Shown here: positions 17,356-26,334 of the stretch, in pieces | Numbering within the stretch: position 1 is the stretch's first letter | Layout of the letters: every line of letters begins with the position of its first letter | DNA from: Parabacteroides merdae ATCC 43184 | GTDB lineage: Bacteria > Bacteroidota > Bacteroidia > Bacteroidales > Tannerellaceae | NCBI RefSeq assembly: GCF_025151215.1 | Contig: NZ_CP102286.1 | Span: 2,790,001-2,854,000 of the forward strand | Length of the DNA stretch: 64,000 bases | Direction: 5' to 3' | Translations under genes and position numbers: made by a program | The notes under the pieces: generated by a model | The model's database searches: none | Told to the model about the DNA's origin: nothing | What the model saw: the letters and a program-made list of their open reading frames with translations, nothing else

Positions 17356-20172
17356 ATGAAATCGGGAAGGTATTTTTTTATTCTGTTTCTAATTCTATTG
17401 ATTATGCCTGCATATGCGCAAAAAGGTGTAGACATCACCGGAACGGTGATTGAGGAAGGGACCAATGAACCGATCGAACAGGCTACAGTTCGTTTGTTAA
17501 GTGTCAAAGACAGCTCCATGATCGGAGGTATCGCCACATCGCGCAACGGAAGTTTCATGCTCAAGAACATCAAGAACGGCAGTTATCTACTGCACGTGTC
17601 GTTTGTCGGATTCGATCCGCTCTATCAACCCCTGCGTGTTACGGGGAAAACCAATCCGGTCAAGTTGGGCAAACTCGCGCTTACCGACGGGGCAATTCAA
17701 TTGGGCGAAGCTGTCGTGATCGGGAAAGCACCGGAAGTAACTGTACGCAACGATACGATGGAGTACAATGCCGATTCCTATAAAACCACGGAAGGCTCCA
17801 TGCTGGAAGACCTGCTGAAAAAAATGCCCGGTGTGGAAGTGGATAGTGAAGGAAAGATCACTGTCAACGGGAAAGAGATCAAAAAGGTACTGATCGACGG
17901 AAAAGAATTCTTCTCCGACGACCCGAAAGTAGCTTCCAAGAACCTGCCATCTAAAATGATCGATAAAGTACAGGTTTTGGACAAACTGAGCGATATGGCC
18001 AAGATGACCGGATTCGACGACGGAGAAGAGGAGACCGTCATCAACCTGACCGTCAAGCCCGGAATGAAGCAAGGCTGGTTCGGAAACGCTTTTGCCGGTT
18101 ACGGTAGCGAAGACCGATACGAAGGGAACTTCATGGTGAACCGCTTCATCAACAACAACCAACTGACCTTGATGGGAGGCATCAACAACACGAATAATAT
18201 GGGATTTTCAGACCTTGCCTCCAGTATGTTCTCTGGGATGGGCGGACCGCGTGGACGTCGGGGCGGAGGAGCCGGCAACGGGATCACAACATCCGGCAAT
18301 ATCGGCCTGAACTTCAGTAAAGAATTTAATCCGAAGTTGACGGTCGGGGGCAACCTCCGTTATTCTCATTCCGACAACGACGCGATCAGCAAGAGCAACC
18401 GACAGAATATCCTACCGGGCGACAGCACCTCTTTCTACAACGAGAACAACAGCAGCAACACGCGCAGCGACAATGTAGCAGCCGACCTCCGTATGGAATG
18501 GAAACCTGACTCGCTCACCCAGATCATATTCCGTCCGAGCTTCAGTTACAGTAACAGCCATAGCCGTGAAGGGAGCACCTTCAACACGCTGAGCGGAAAC
18601 CGCGACACGGTCAACATCGGCGAATCCGATTACCTCTCCGACGGAAGCGGATACAACCTCAACGCCCGCTTGGAATTCAGCCGCAAACTAAACAGTGAAG
18701 GACGTGTTTTCAGCGGATCTCTGTCGGGAGGACTCAGCGATTCCTATAATAAGGGACTGAACTATTCGAACACCGAATATCTAATGATGGCTGACGGGAT
18801 GGACAACGAACTGGTGGATCAACGCTTCCGCTACGACAACAAAGGGTTCAACTACCGGGCTTACCTGTCCTGGGTAGAACCGATCGGCCACAACAACTTC
18901 ATTCAAGCAACCTACAGCATCCGGCAAAACAAACAGGAATCTCTGAAAAACTCTTATACCCGTGAAAAAGGAAGCGAAGATTACAACGTGTTGGACACGG
19001 CTTACAGCAAAAGCTACCGCAACAACTTCATCAACCAGCAGGTCAGCCTCGCCTTCAAAGCTGTCCAGGAAAAATATGATTATACGGTCGGTTTAACGGT
19101 AGACCCGTCCCATAGTACGAGCGAGAACTTCGTGGGCGATACGGTTCTCTCCAAATTGTCGCGCAACGTGGTGAACCTTTCACCGATGGTCCGCTTCAAC
19201 TACAAATTCGACAAACGCACGAACCTCCGCATCAACTATCGCGGACGTACCAGCCAACCCAGCATGACACAGTTGCAGCCGGTGGCAGACATCTCCGACC
19301 CGCTGAATACGACGATGGGTAACCCGGACCTGAAACCGACTTACACAAACGACCTGTTCATCCGTTTCCAGAAATTTGTGCCGGACAAGCAAACAGCCTT
19401 GATGGTAATGTTGAATTTCGACTATGTGATCAACGATATCGTCAACAAGTCCGTCTATGTCGGCAATACCGGTAAAAAGATGACGACCTACGACAACGTA
19501 AACGGGAACTACAACGGGAACATTCGCGTCCTATTCAACACACCGCTCAAAAACCGCAAATTCTCAATCAACTCCATGACAATGGCCTCTTATGCCAATA
19601 ACAACGGCTTTATCAATGAGGAGAAGAATACGAACAAGAACCTGATTCTGATGGAACGCGCCGGCATCGATTTCCGTTCCGACTATCTGGACCTCGGATT
19701 GAACGGTAATATCCGTTACAACGGAACACAAAACACCCTCCAAGGACAGAGCGAACTGAACGCCTTCAACTACGGTGTGGGTGGAACGACAACGATCTAT
19801 CTTCCACTCGATTTCAAAGTGGAAAGTGATATCAACTGGTCGACAAACTCCGGCTATTCAGACGGTTTCAAACAGAACGAAGTGTTATGGAACGCCTCTG
19901 CTTCCAAATCATTCTTGAAAGGGAACCAAGCGACGCTCCGTTTCAAAATATACGATATACTGAAACAACGCAGCAACATATCCCGCAGCGTAACCGCCAG
20001 CTATACACAGGACTCCGAATACAACACACTGGGTAGTTACTTCATGGTGCACTTCATCTACCGCTTTAGTATCTTCAAAGGGGGAGCCAGCATGAACGAT
20101 GTGTCCGGACCTGGCGGAAGAGGGCCGAGACATGGCGGTCCGATGGGCCCGCCTCCGGGTGGAAGGTTCTGA
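17356..20172 (+). CDS. TonB-dependent-receptor-like outer membrane beta-barrel protein
   Basis: Secreted protein of 938 residues with a signal peptide ending near PAYAQKG. Residues about 23-105 are a carboxypeptidase-regulatory-like domain (DITGTVIEEGTNEPIEQATVRLL, GSYLLHVSFVGFDPLYQPL). A plug-like part follows (VVIGKAPEVTVRNDTMEYNADSYKTTEGSMLEDLLKKMPGVEVDSEGKITVNGKEIKKVLIDGKEFF), then a long barrel of the outer-membrane family 3 type. The C-terminus is odd: after the last strand (FMVHFIYRFSIFKGG) there is a Gly/Pro/Arg-rich tail (GGRGPRHGGPMGPPPGGRF). No SusD is adjacent, so the substrate is unknown. Codon use is richer in G+C than the preceding locus. Confidence 0.85.
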   Translation: MKSGRYFFILFLILLIMPAYAQKGVDITGTVIEEGTNEPIEQATVRLLSVKDSSMIGGIATSRNGSFMLKNIKNGSYLLHVSFVGFDPLYQPLRVTGKTNPVKLGKLALTDGAIQLGEAVVIGKAPEVTVRNDTMEYNADSYKTTEGSMLEDLLKKMPGVEVDSEGKITVNGKEIKKVLIDGKEFFSDDPKVASKNLPSKMIDKVQVLDKLSDMAKMTGFDDGEEETVINLTVKPGMKQGWFGNAFAGYGSEDRYEGNFMVNRFINNNQLTLMGGINNTNNMGFSDLASSMFSGMGGPRGRRGGGAGNGITTSGNIGLNFSKEFNPKLTVGGNLRYSHSDNDAISKSNRQNILPGDSTSFYNENNSSNTRSDNVAADLRMEWKPDSLTQIIFRPSFSYSNSHSREGSTFNTLSGNRDTVNIGESDYLSDGSGYNLNARLEFSRKLNSEGRVFSGSLSGGLSDSYNKGLNYSNTEYLMMADGMDNELVDQRFRYDNKGFNYRAYLSWVEPIGHNNFIQATYSIRQNKQESLKNSYTREKGSEDYNVLDTAYSKSYRNNFINQQVSLAFKAVQEKYDYTVGLTVDPSHSTSENFVGDTVLSKLSRNVVNLSPMVRFNYKFDKRTNLRINYRGRTSQPSMTQLQPVADISDPLNTTMGNPDLKPTYTNDLFIRFQKFVPDKQTALMVMLNFDYVINDIVNKSVYVGNTGKKMTTYDNVNGNYNGNIRVLFNTPLKNRKFSINSMTMASYANNNGFINEEKNTNKNLILMERAGIDFRSDYLDLGLNGNIRYNGTQNTLQGQSELNAFNYGVGGTTTIYLPLDFKVESDINWSTNSGYSDGFKQNEVLWNASASKSFLKGNQATLRFKIYDILKQRSNISRSVTASYTQDSEYNTLGSYFMVHFIYRFSIFKGGASMNDVSGPGGRGPRHGGPMGPPPGGRF

Positions 20173-20177
20173 TGATT

Positions 20178-20215
20178 TATCTGTCACTTTTGGATCAAGC
20201 CAAAAGTGACAGATA
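20178..20215. terminator. Bidirectional terminator with a 16-bp perfect stem, overlapping the rhomboid stop
   Basis: Arms at 20178-20193 and 20200-20215 are perfectly complementary (TATCTGTCACTTTTGG and its reverse), with a 6-base loop. It lies between two convergent genes, 5 bases after the barrel gene's stop. The right arm encodes the last residues of the rhomboid protein, whose stop (20195-20197) falls in the loop. Confidence 0.7.
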
Positions 20216-20794
20216 GAACCCCTTGACCAACGAAGGCTCCAATATAGCCGGGTAAATCAAACCGTAAAGCGCTCCGTAGAAGTGGGCGTTATGATTGACA
20301 TTATCCCCCGCCTTTCTTGCCATATACTGGCAATAGGCCAGGTAGATCACACCAAAGACAATCCCAGGAATCGGCAGTACGGCAAAAAACAAAATCTTGC
20401 CCCACGGGTCCAGGAAGATGGAAGTGAACAAGACAGCCGATACAGCTCCCGAAGCGCCTATCGAAACATAGTAAGGATCATTACGCCGGCGAATCAGATC
20501 ATACAGTGAAGCAGCAACCATCCCGCCAAAATATAATCCCAGATAGCCACCCGTACCGAGTCCCAAATAACCGAAAGCACTTTCCATATATGTCCCGAAT
20601 GACCAGAAAGTAAACATATTCACAAGTAAGTGTGTCATGTCGGCATGCACGAAACCATGCGTAATCAATCGATACCATTCCCGGTTATGAACGGTACAAT
20701 ACGGTATGAAGGCCAACTTCCGAAACAACTCATGGTTGCCGAAACAAATATAGGACACGACAACCGTGACCCCGATAATAACATAAGTAATCAT
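20195..20794 (-). CDS. Rhomboid-family intramembrane serine protease
   Basis: Membrane protein of 199 residues with about six hydrophobic segments. Catalytic Ser115 is in SIGASGAVSA and catalytic His171 in NHNAHFYGALYG; HADMTHLLVNM (about 50-60) is the conserved His/Asn-containing loop. Rhomboids cut transmembrane helices of substrate proteins within the inner membrane. Typical length for the minimal bacterial form. Its 3' end is embedded in a shared terminator with the convergent barrel gene. A -7 element lies on the minus strand at 20818-20825. Confidence 0.93.
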   Translation of the reverse strand: MITYVIIGVTVVVSYICFGNHELFRKLAFIPYCTVHNREWYRLITHGFVHADMTHLLVNMFTFWSFGTYMESAFGYLGLGTGGYLGLYFGGMVAASLYDLIRRRNDPYYVSIGASGAVSAVLFTSIFLDPWGKILFFAVLPIPGIVFGVIYLAYCQYMARKAGDNVNHNAHFYGALYGLIYPAILEPSLVKGFYLSLLA

Positions 20795-20817
20795 AATCTA
20801 TTCTATATTAATGACGT

Positions 20818-20911
20818 CAAATGTAGTAAAGATTGAACAATGTTTCCCCTATATGGTTTACAAAAACAAAGCTTCCGCATTTGCTATTTCCGTTTTAGCT
20901 TCCTATCTTTA
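20818..20911. promoter_or_regulatory. Divergent promoters of the rhomboid and cardiolipin synthase genes
   Basis: On the minus strand TACATTTG (20825 to 20818) serves the rhomboid gene. On the plus strand TATCTTTA at 20904-20911 is a one-base variant of TAnnTTTG, 40 bases before the cls start. Confidence 0.5.
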
Positions 20912-20950
20912 CAAATTACAACATATTGACAGATATAAAAAACATCCGAA

Positions 20951-22390
20951 ATGCTGGCACTCATACACATACAATGGATAGTGGGTATAATATTCATCAT
21001 ATTATACTGCGTCACCATTCTTGGGCTAGTGTTGGTTATCATCACGGAGAACCGGAATCCGTTGAAAACGATTCCCTGGGTGATCGTGTTACTGCTCGCC
21101 CCCGGTATCGGGCTCCTGTTCTATTTCTTCTTCGGGCAGGATAACCGGAAGCAACGGATTATCTCCCGACGCACCTATAAGCGTATCATGAAACGGCCGC
21201 AGGAAGGGAAACTCCCACAAGATGCCTGTTCCGTTCCGGCCCCCTACCAGCCATTGGTCACACTGTTGACAAACAGCAACCAATCGTCCCTGCTCTACGG
21301 AAGCAACATCACGATCTATACGAACGGAGCAGACAAGTTCCACGACCTTTTGCAAGAGATTGCCAAAGCAACCCATCATATTCACATCCAATATTACATC
21401 TTCTGCGACGACGAGGTCGGAAACAAGGTCAAAAAACTGCTGATCGAGAAAGCCAAAGAAGGAGTAGAAGTCCGCGTTCTTTACGACGATGTGGGCTGCT
21501 GGAACGTGAAAGACAAGTTCTTCAAGGAAATGTCGGATGCCGGCATCGAAGTCCATGCTTTCCTGAAAGTGGCATTTCCAGTCTTCACCAGCAAAGTAAA
21601 CTACCGGAACCACCGGAAGATCGTGGTCATAGACGGCAAAGTCGGTTTTATGGGTGGCATGAACATTGCAGACCGCTACACGAAAGGGACCAGCTGGGGG
21701 ACATGGAGAGACACGCACTTCAAGATCATCGGAAAGGGAGTACACGGCTTACAGGCCGCATTCCTTATCGATTGGTATGTGGTCAGCAAGAAACTCCTGA
21801 ACGAAAAGATCTATTATCCGCCGCTTCCGGTCTATTCGGATGATAACATCATGCAGATCTGTACCAGCGGCCCCGTCGGACAATGGCGTACACTCTTGCA
21901 AGCAGCCATCTTCACGGTTGCCAACGCCAAGAAATATGTATTTATCCAGACTCCTTACTTCCTTCCGACCGAAGGATTGAACCAAGCTTTGCAGATAGCG
22001 GCTTTAGGAGGCGTCGACGTGCGGTTGATGCTTCCCAAGCGTTCGGACACACGTACGGCGAACATGGCGACTCACTCTTTCATTGATGAAATGGTAAAGG
22101 CGGGCGTCAAGGTCTATTTCTATAAACCGGGATTCCTTCACTCGAAACTGATGGTGGCAGACGACGAACTGACCTGCATCGGTTCCGCCAATATGGACTT
22201 CCGCAGCTTCGAGCATAATTTCGAGATCAACGCATTTGTCTACCAGCCCTCGTTTGCCCAACAGATGAGAAAAGTATTCCTGCACGACATGCATAGTTGC
22301 GAAAGACTGGTGCCGTCACGCTGGTTGAAACGCCCGCTCAAACAACGTATAGCCGAATCGTTTATGCGTCTGTTTTCTCCTCTTCTTTAA
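20951..22390 (+). CDS. cls: Cardiolipin synthase
   Basis: Membrane enzyme of 479 residues. Two N-terminal transmembrane helices (about 5-25 and 33-55; PLDc_N) are followed by two phospholipase-D domains, each with an HxKxxxxD motif: HRKIVVID near residue 220 and HSKLMVAD near 396, with GSANMDFRSFEHNFE after the second. It condenses two phosphatidylglycerol molecules to cardiolipin and glycerol. Length is typical. Its 3' end overlaps the convergent rsmD gene by 29 bases. Confidence 0.93.
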   Translation: MLALIHIQWIVGIIFIILYCVTILGLVLVIITENRNPLKTIPWVIVLLLAPGIGLLFYFFFGQDNRKQRIISRRTYKRIMKRPQEGKLPQDACSVPAPYQPLVTLLTNSNQSSLLYGSNITIYTNGADKFHDLLQEIAKATHHIHIQYYIFCDDEVGNKVKKLLIEKAKEGVEVRVLYDDVGCWNVKDKFFKEMSDAGIEVHAFLKVAFPVFTSKVNYRNHRKIVVIDGKVGFMGGMNIADRYTKGTSWGTWRDTHFKIIGKGVHGLQAAFLIDWYVVSKKLLNEKIYYPPLPVYSDDNIMQICTSGPVGQWRTLLQAAIFTVANAKKYVFIQTPYFLPTEGLNQALQIAALGGVDVRLMLPKRSDTRTANMATHSFIDEMVKAGVKVYFYKPGFLHSKLMVADDELTCIGSANMDFRSFEHNFEINAFVYQPSFAQQMRKVFLHDMHSCERLVPSRWLKRPLKQRIAESFMRLFSPLL

Positions 22391-22919
22391 TAAAGATGGA
22401 AAAGTTCACCGAACCGTAGACGCGGTGCTGGTAGAAATAGGGCAACCCGGAGAAATCATTTGTCTTCGGATGTTCCATCACGAAGATGCCTCCGTCCCGC
22501 AGCAGATCGCGTTTGAAGACAAGTTCCGGCACTTCGGGCAATTCTTTCAAGGCATAAGGGGGATCTGCAAAGATGAAATCAAAACCTTGGGTCGGAGCCG
22601 AATGGAGATAACGGAAGACATCGCCGCGAATCAGTGTCAGCGAATCCGTTTTCAGCTCTTTGGCGACTTTGGCGATAAAGGAGGCATGTGCATTATTCTT
22701 TTCGACAGCCGTCACGCTCCGGCATTCGCGCGAAAGCAGTTCGAAAGAAATGCTTCCCGTGCCCGCAAACAGGTCGAGCGCATCCACCCCCTCAAAATCG
22801 ATATGGTTGGAGATCACATTGAAGATATTTTCCTTCGCAAAGTCCGTCGTCGGACGGGCGCTGAAGGTAGACGGGACATCAAAACGTCGCCGTCCGTATA
22901 TTCCACTTATAATTCGCAT
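22362..22919 (-). CDS. rsmD: 16S rRNA (guanine966-N2)-methyltransferase RsmD
   Basis: Protein of 185 residues. MRIISGIYGRRRFDVP and the RPTTDFAKENIFN segment are the family start, the SAM-binding motif LDLFAGTGSISFE is at 49-60, and the catalytic DPPY motif at 119-122. It methylates G966 of 16S rRNA during 30S assembly. It overlaps the upstream DUF3822 gene by 13 bases, showing translational coupling, and overlaps the end of cls on the other strand. Confidence 0.95.
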   Translation of the reverse strand: MRIISGIYGRRRFDVPSTFSARPTTDFAKENIFNVISNHIDFEGVDALDLFAGTGSISFELLSRECRSVTAVEKNNAHASFIAKVAKELKTDSLTLIRGDVFRYLHSAPTQGFDFIFADPPYALKELPEVPELVFKRDLLRDGGIFVMEHPKTNDFSGLPYFYQHRVYGSVNFSIFIKEEEKTDA

Positions 22920-23734
22920 AATGATAGAGCTATAAGATCCAACGGAGCCTGCAACACCTCCGGCCCCATCAAATAGGCTTCGGAAGGGATCTCCAGCGGA
23001 TCGATATATTGTAAATAATTCCGCAACGTATTCGTTATATCATTTCGCAAGGGCACATCGCCGAAAAGACGCAACTGGTCTTTCTGTTGATCCATTCCGA
23101 CCTGTTTCCATACATATAATATATAATACAAAATATCATCCGTATGTTCATACTCGAACGAGTTCACGAAAAGCAGATTTCCCTGCGCATAGCACGCCAC
23201 ATCCATCCTCCGCCGATGCAACACGACATATAGCTGGCGGGGCAAGCGCGCACGGCTCTGCTTCTTCCACAGCGAAAGCAACGGACCGACATGATGGACA
23301 AAACGAGGATTGACAAGCGAACGGGAACAGAACTCATACACATCCTCATCCACTCCGAATACCAGTTCCGCCTGTTCGTCTTTCAGTTCATTGCTCAGGC
23401 AACGCCCTTCGGGAGATGAAAATGTGAACGCCAGCAGTCCCGCCTTCTGCTTTTCCTGAAAAACAGCAGCCGGCACAAGCGTATACTGGGAAGTGACACA
23501 CACCACATTGACCTGCTTGTAGAACCAGGTCAGGAAATCATTTTCGAAGAAACATTCTTTCAGAGAAGAGACATAAGGCCTTGTCCGGTCGAATTCGACG
23601 TCTCTATAAAAGAAACTCTCGTTCACCGAAGGACTGTATGCGGAAAAAGAAAGTCCACCCGACCGAAGCCGGATGGACATTATGTAATTTTCCGAATGAT
23701 CAGCTGTTAACTTATCAGACAAGTTTATAGCCAT
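22907..23734 (-). CDS. DUF3822-family protein
   Basis: Soluble protein of 275 residues without signal peptide or membrane segment. The pattern of an N-terminal LRSGGLSFSAYSP strand, LVPAAVF in the first half and the second-half start LPRQLYVVLHRRRMDVACYAQGNLLFVNSFEY suggests two tandem actin/HSP70-like half-domains. DUF3822 proteins are, as I recall, commonly located beside rsmD in Bacteroidetes; their function is unknown. It overlaps rsmD by 13 bases and follows the preceding gene by 8 bases. Confidence 0.75.
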   Translation of the reverse strand: MAINLSDKLTADHSENYIMSIRLRSGGLSFSAYSPSVNESFFYRDVEFDRTRPYVSSLKECFFENDFLTWFYKQVNVVCVTSQYTLVPAAVFQEKQKAGLLAFTFSSPEGRCLSNELKDEQAELVFGVDEDVYEFCSRSLVNPRFVHHVGPLLSLWKKQSRARLPRQLYVVLHRRRMDVACYAQGNLLFVNSFEYEHTDDILYYILYVWKQVGMDQQKDQLRLFGDVPLRNDITNTLRNYLQYIDPLEIPSEAYLMGPEVLQAPLDLIALSLCEL

Positions 23735-23742
23735 AGGCTGTA

Positions 23743-24372
23743 TTAATCTTCCCAGTTACCTGCGTTGTTATTGATTTCTTCGACAGAACCTACACGCAGA
23801 CCGGCATATTTACCCATCTTGCTGGCTTTATCTTTCAGGTTATACACTTCTTGCTTGTTCAAGTCACCCAGATAGTCATCATACAGAACACCGCACTGGA
23901 ATACTTTTACCGTATAACCCGAACCTGAAGTCAAAGTAGCCGTATCCATCGTAAACTGTACGTTCGCACCCGGCACGTTACGCAAATCGTCTACATTATA
24001 ACCTTTGCCGAACAATGTATCAACAGCTGTCACCCAAACAGTATCACGTCTGATCAAGCCTTTCTTAACGGCTTCTTTCTCAGTCATACCCTTTTCGAGC
24101 TGTTCGTCAGTCAATACACCTTCCTTGATAAGGAACGGCAATTTTTCATCTTTTAAAAACTTACTCAGTTCATCAAAATTGGCTGCATGCACCTTGTGGA
24201 TGTTCTTGTACTCAATCTGTGCTTTACGGATATCGATCAAACGAGCTTTGATCAAATTTTCACGACGATCCCTCTCATCCTTAAATTCGATCGGACCCAT
24301 AATACTTCTGTAACACATGTACGCAAGCAGTACTACTGCCACAGCCAATAAAATCTTTAATGTAACTTTCAT
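23743..24372 (-). CDS. Conserved hypothetical protein with one N-terminal membrane helix
   Basis: Protein of 209 residues. One hydrophobic segment at 4-22 (TLKILLAVAVVLLAYMCY) anchors it, followed by a long charged helix (EFKDERDRRENLIKARLIDIRKAQIEYKNIHKVHAANFDELSKFLKD) that resembles the N-terminal helix of pseudopilins in layout, then a beta-rich C-terminal part ending NNNAGNWED. No pilin-type cleavage site is evident. It is the first gene of a three-gene operon with DUF3822 and rsmD. I cannot assign a function. Confidence 0.6.
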   Translation of the reverse strand: MKVTLKILLAVAVVLLAYMCYRSIMGPIEFKDERDRRENLIKARLIDIRKAQIEYKNIHKVHAANFDELSKFLKDEKLPFLIKEGVLTDEQLEKGMTEKEAVKKGLIRRDTVWVTAVDTLFGKGYNVDDLRNVPGANVQFTMDTATLTSGSGYTVKVFQCGVLYDDYLGDLNKQEVYNLKDKASKMGKYAGLRVGSVEEINNNAGNWED

Positions 24373-24406
24373 GGTTTATATTGTTTTTTGAATTTATTTC
24401 GTTCGG

Positions 24407-24442
24407 CAAATTTAAAAAAGAATATTTAATACACTACCTTTA
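24407..24442. promoter_or_regulatory. Divergent promoters between the hypothetical-DUF3822-rsmD operon and the RecD-like gene
   Basis: TAAATTTG on the minus strand (24414 to 24407) matches the -7 consensus for the hypothetical gene starting at 24372. TACCTTTA on the plus strand at 24435-24442 is a one-base variant, 23 bases before the helicase start. Confidence 0.45.
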
Positions 24443-24465
24443 TCGCGAAAATTATTACAATCAAA

Positions 24466-25893
24466 ATGATAAATAGTTATTTAAGCCGCCAAATTACACA
24501 AAATTTTCCATATGATCCGACCGAAGACCAGGTTTTGGCATTAAATCTCCTATCCAATTTCCTGCTTTCGGAAGAATCGGATTCGCTTTTACTGCTGAAG
24601 GGATATGCAGGAACCGGTAAAACATCTTTGGTCGGAGCCTTGGTCAAGACGATGGCAGAGCTAAAACAAAAAAGCATCTTGCTCGCCCCTACCGGACGGG
24701 CGGCAAAGGTATTTTCCGGCTATGCCGGACAGAAAGCATTTACGATACACAAGAAGATATATCGCCAGAAAGCCTTTTCCAACGAACCGACAGGTTTTCA
24801 TCCGGCTGATAACTTGCATAAAGACACGCTATTTATCGTAGACGAAGCGTCCATGATAGCCAATGAAGGACTAGACTCGTTTGTTTTCGGAACCGGACGC
24901 CTGCTGGACGACCTGGTCCAATATGTCTATTCCGGAGAAAACTGCCGCCTGATCCTGATGGGCGATGTGGCACAGTTACCCCCCGTCATGCAAACCGAAA
25001 GCCCGGCTCTCAATCCGGAAACATTGCGGGGATATAATTTAAAGGTGCAGGAAATCACCCTCACCCAGGTTGTCCGCCAAAGCGAAAACTCCGGGATCTT
25101 GTTCAATGCGACCCGCCTTCGGGACGCCTTACGAAACGGGACGGTCGAGATTTTCCCCAAACTAAGGCTGAAAGGCTTCACCGATTTCAGAAAGGTAAAC
25201 GGAGACGAACTCATCGAAGAAATCTCCTCGGCCTACAGTCGGGACGGGATCGAAGAGACCATGATTATTTCACGCTCCAACAAGCGGGCTACCCTATATA
25301 ATAATGGTATCCGCAACCGCATCCTATACCGTGAAGAAGAACTTTCGTCCGGCGACCGGCTGATGATTGCCAAGAATAACTACTTCTGGACTGCCGGCAA
25401 TAAGGAGATGGACTTCATAGCTAATGGCGAAATCATACAGGTGTTACGTGTACGAAGGACTTACGAGCTCTACGGTTTCCGTTTTGCCGACGTATCGGTC
25501 CGTTTCCAGGACTACGATCTCGAAACGGATGTCAAAATTCTCCTCGACACCTTACAGACAGCAGCTCCCGCACTGCCGAAAGATCTTAATGACAAGCTTT
25601 TCTATACCATTCTCGAAGATTACGACGATGTCCCGACAAAGGCAGGAAAGATGAAAAAAATGAAAGCAGATCCTCATTACAACGTCTTGCAAGTCAAATA
25701 TGCCTATGCCGTCACCTGCCACAAGGCACAGGGCGGCCAATGGATGAACGTCTTTCTGGATATCGGCTATATCACGGAAGAAATGCTTGGAGAAGACTTC
25801 TACCGTTGGCTTTACACCGCCTTTACACGTGCGACCCACCGGCTCTATCTGGTGAATCTGCCGGAGGAATTCGAAGAATATGCCTCGTCCTGA
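24466..25893 (+). CDS. RecD/Pif1-like DNA helicase (AAA_30 plus UvrD_C_2)
   Basis: Protein of 475 residues. Walker A KGYAGTGKTSL (45-55), Walker B FIVDEASM (about 127-134), MGDVAQLPPV (motif III), then a C-terminal superfamily 1 part with VTCHKAQGGQWMNVFLDIG and YTAFTRATHRLYLV (motifs V and VI). These are the motifs of 5'-3' helicases of the RecD2/Pif1/Dda group. It lacks the long N-terminal helix-hairpin-helix part of RecD2, so it is a compact stand-alone helicase, common in Bacteroidales. Role probably in replication or repair. Single-gene transcription unit. Confidence 0.9.
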   Translation: MINSYLSRQITQNFPYDPTEDQVLALNLLSNFLLSEESDSLLLLKGYAGTGKTSLVGALVKTMAELKQKSILLAPTGRAAKVFSGYAGQKAFTIHKKIYRQKAFSNEPTGFHPADNLHKDTLFIVDEASMIANEGLDSFVFGTGRLLDDLVQYVYSGENCRLILMGDVAQLPPVMQTESPALNPETLRGYNLKVQEITLTQVVRQSENSGILFNATRLRDALRNGTVEIFPKLRLKGFTDFRKVNGDELIEEISSAYSRDGIEETMIISRSNKRATLYNNGIRNRILYREEELSSGDRLMIAKNNYFWTAGNKEMDFIANGEIIQVLRVRRTYELYGFRFADVSVRFQDYDLETDVKILLDTLQTAAPALPKDLNDKLFYTILEDYDDVPTKAGKMKKMKADPHYNVLQVKYAYAVTCHKAQGGQWMNVFLDIGYITEEMLGEDFYRWLYTAFTRATHRLYLVNLPEEFEEYASS

Positions 25894-26020
25894 TTTAGGT
25901 TGGCCATGCCTCTCCGGTTTCGCATCCATATATTTAAGTAAAAGACAAAGAAGCAACAATATCAATTAATAAACAAATACACAGCTATTAACAGCAATTA
26001 CTACCACTCCTTTGCTTTTC

Positions 26021-26117
26021 GCCCTTAGTCGAAAAGGTTTTTGACCAGTGTCGAAAGGGCTTTTGACCAAGGGCGAAAAGGTTTTCGACTAAGGGCAAAA
26101 GGTCTATGAGCAGGCGG
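26021..26117. repeat. 22-bp tandem repeat array with embedded inverted repeat
   Basis: Three 22-base units at 26030-26051, 26052-26073 and 26074-26095 (type CGAAAAGGTTTTTGACCAG) are followed by a degenerate fourth unit to 26117. The array is also partly palindromic: GCCCTTAGTCGAAAA at 26021-26035 is the exact complement of TTTTCGACTAAGGGC at 26082-26096, so a long hairpin can form. It occupies most of the gap between the helicase and the next gene. The rest of 25894-26275 shows no gene I believe. Confidence 0.8.
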
Positions 26118-26275
26118 TATGACAACAGTAGCATGGCGATTGTCACTTAAATAGAGCCTTTCGGGGACGACTTGATCTCTGATAATGGAGCATTTCGGAG
26201 CGGTTGTCCTAACTTCACAATAAAAGGAATAACAATATTTCATACAATAAATACGTTACATATATAAGAAATACC

Positions 26276-26283
26276 TATTTTTG
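26276..26283 (+). promoter_or_regulatory. -7 element TATTTTTG of the hypothetical-rsmI gene group
   Basis: Exact match to TAnnTTTG, about 50 bases before the first start codon of the following gene. Confidence 0.5.
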
Positions 26284-26334
26284 TTGCAATATAAACGAAA
26301 ACTTGCTTGTAAGTTTTCATGAATGGAAAAAGGA

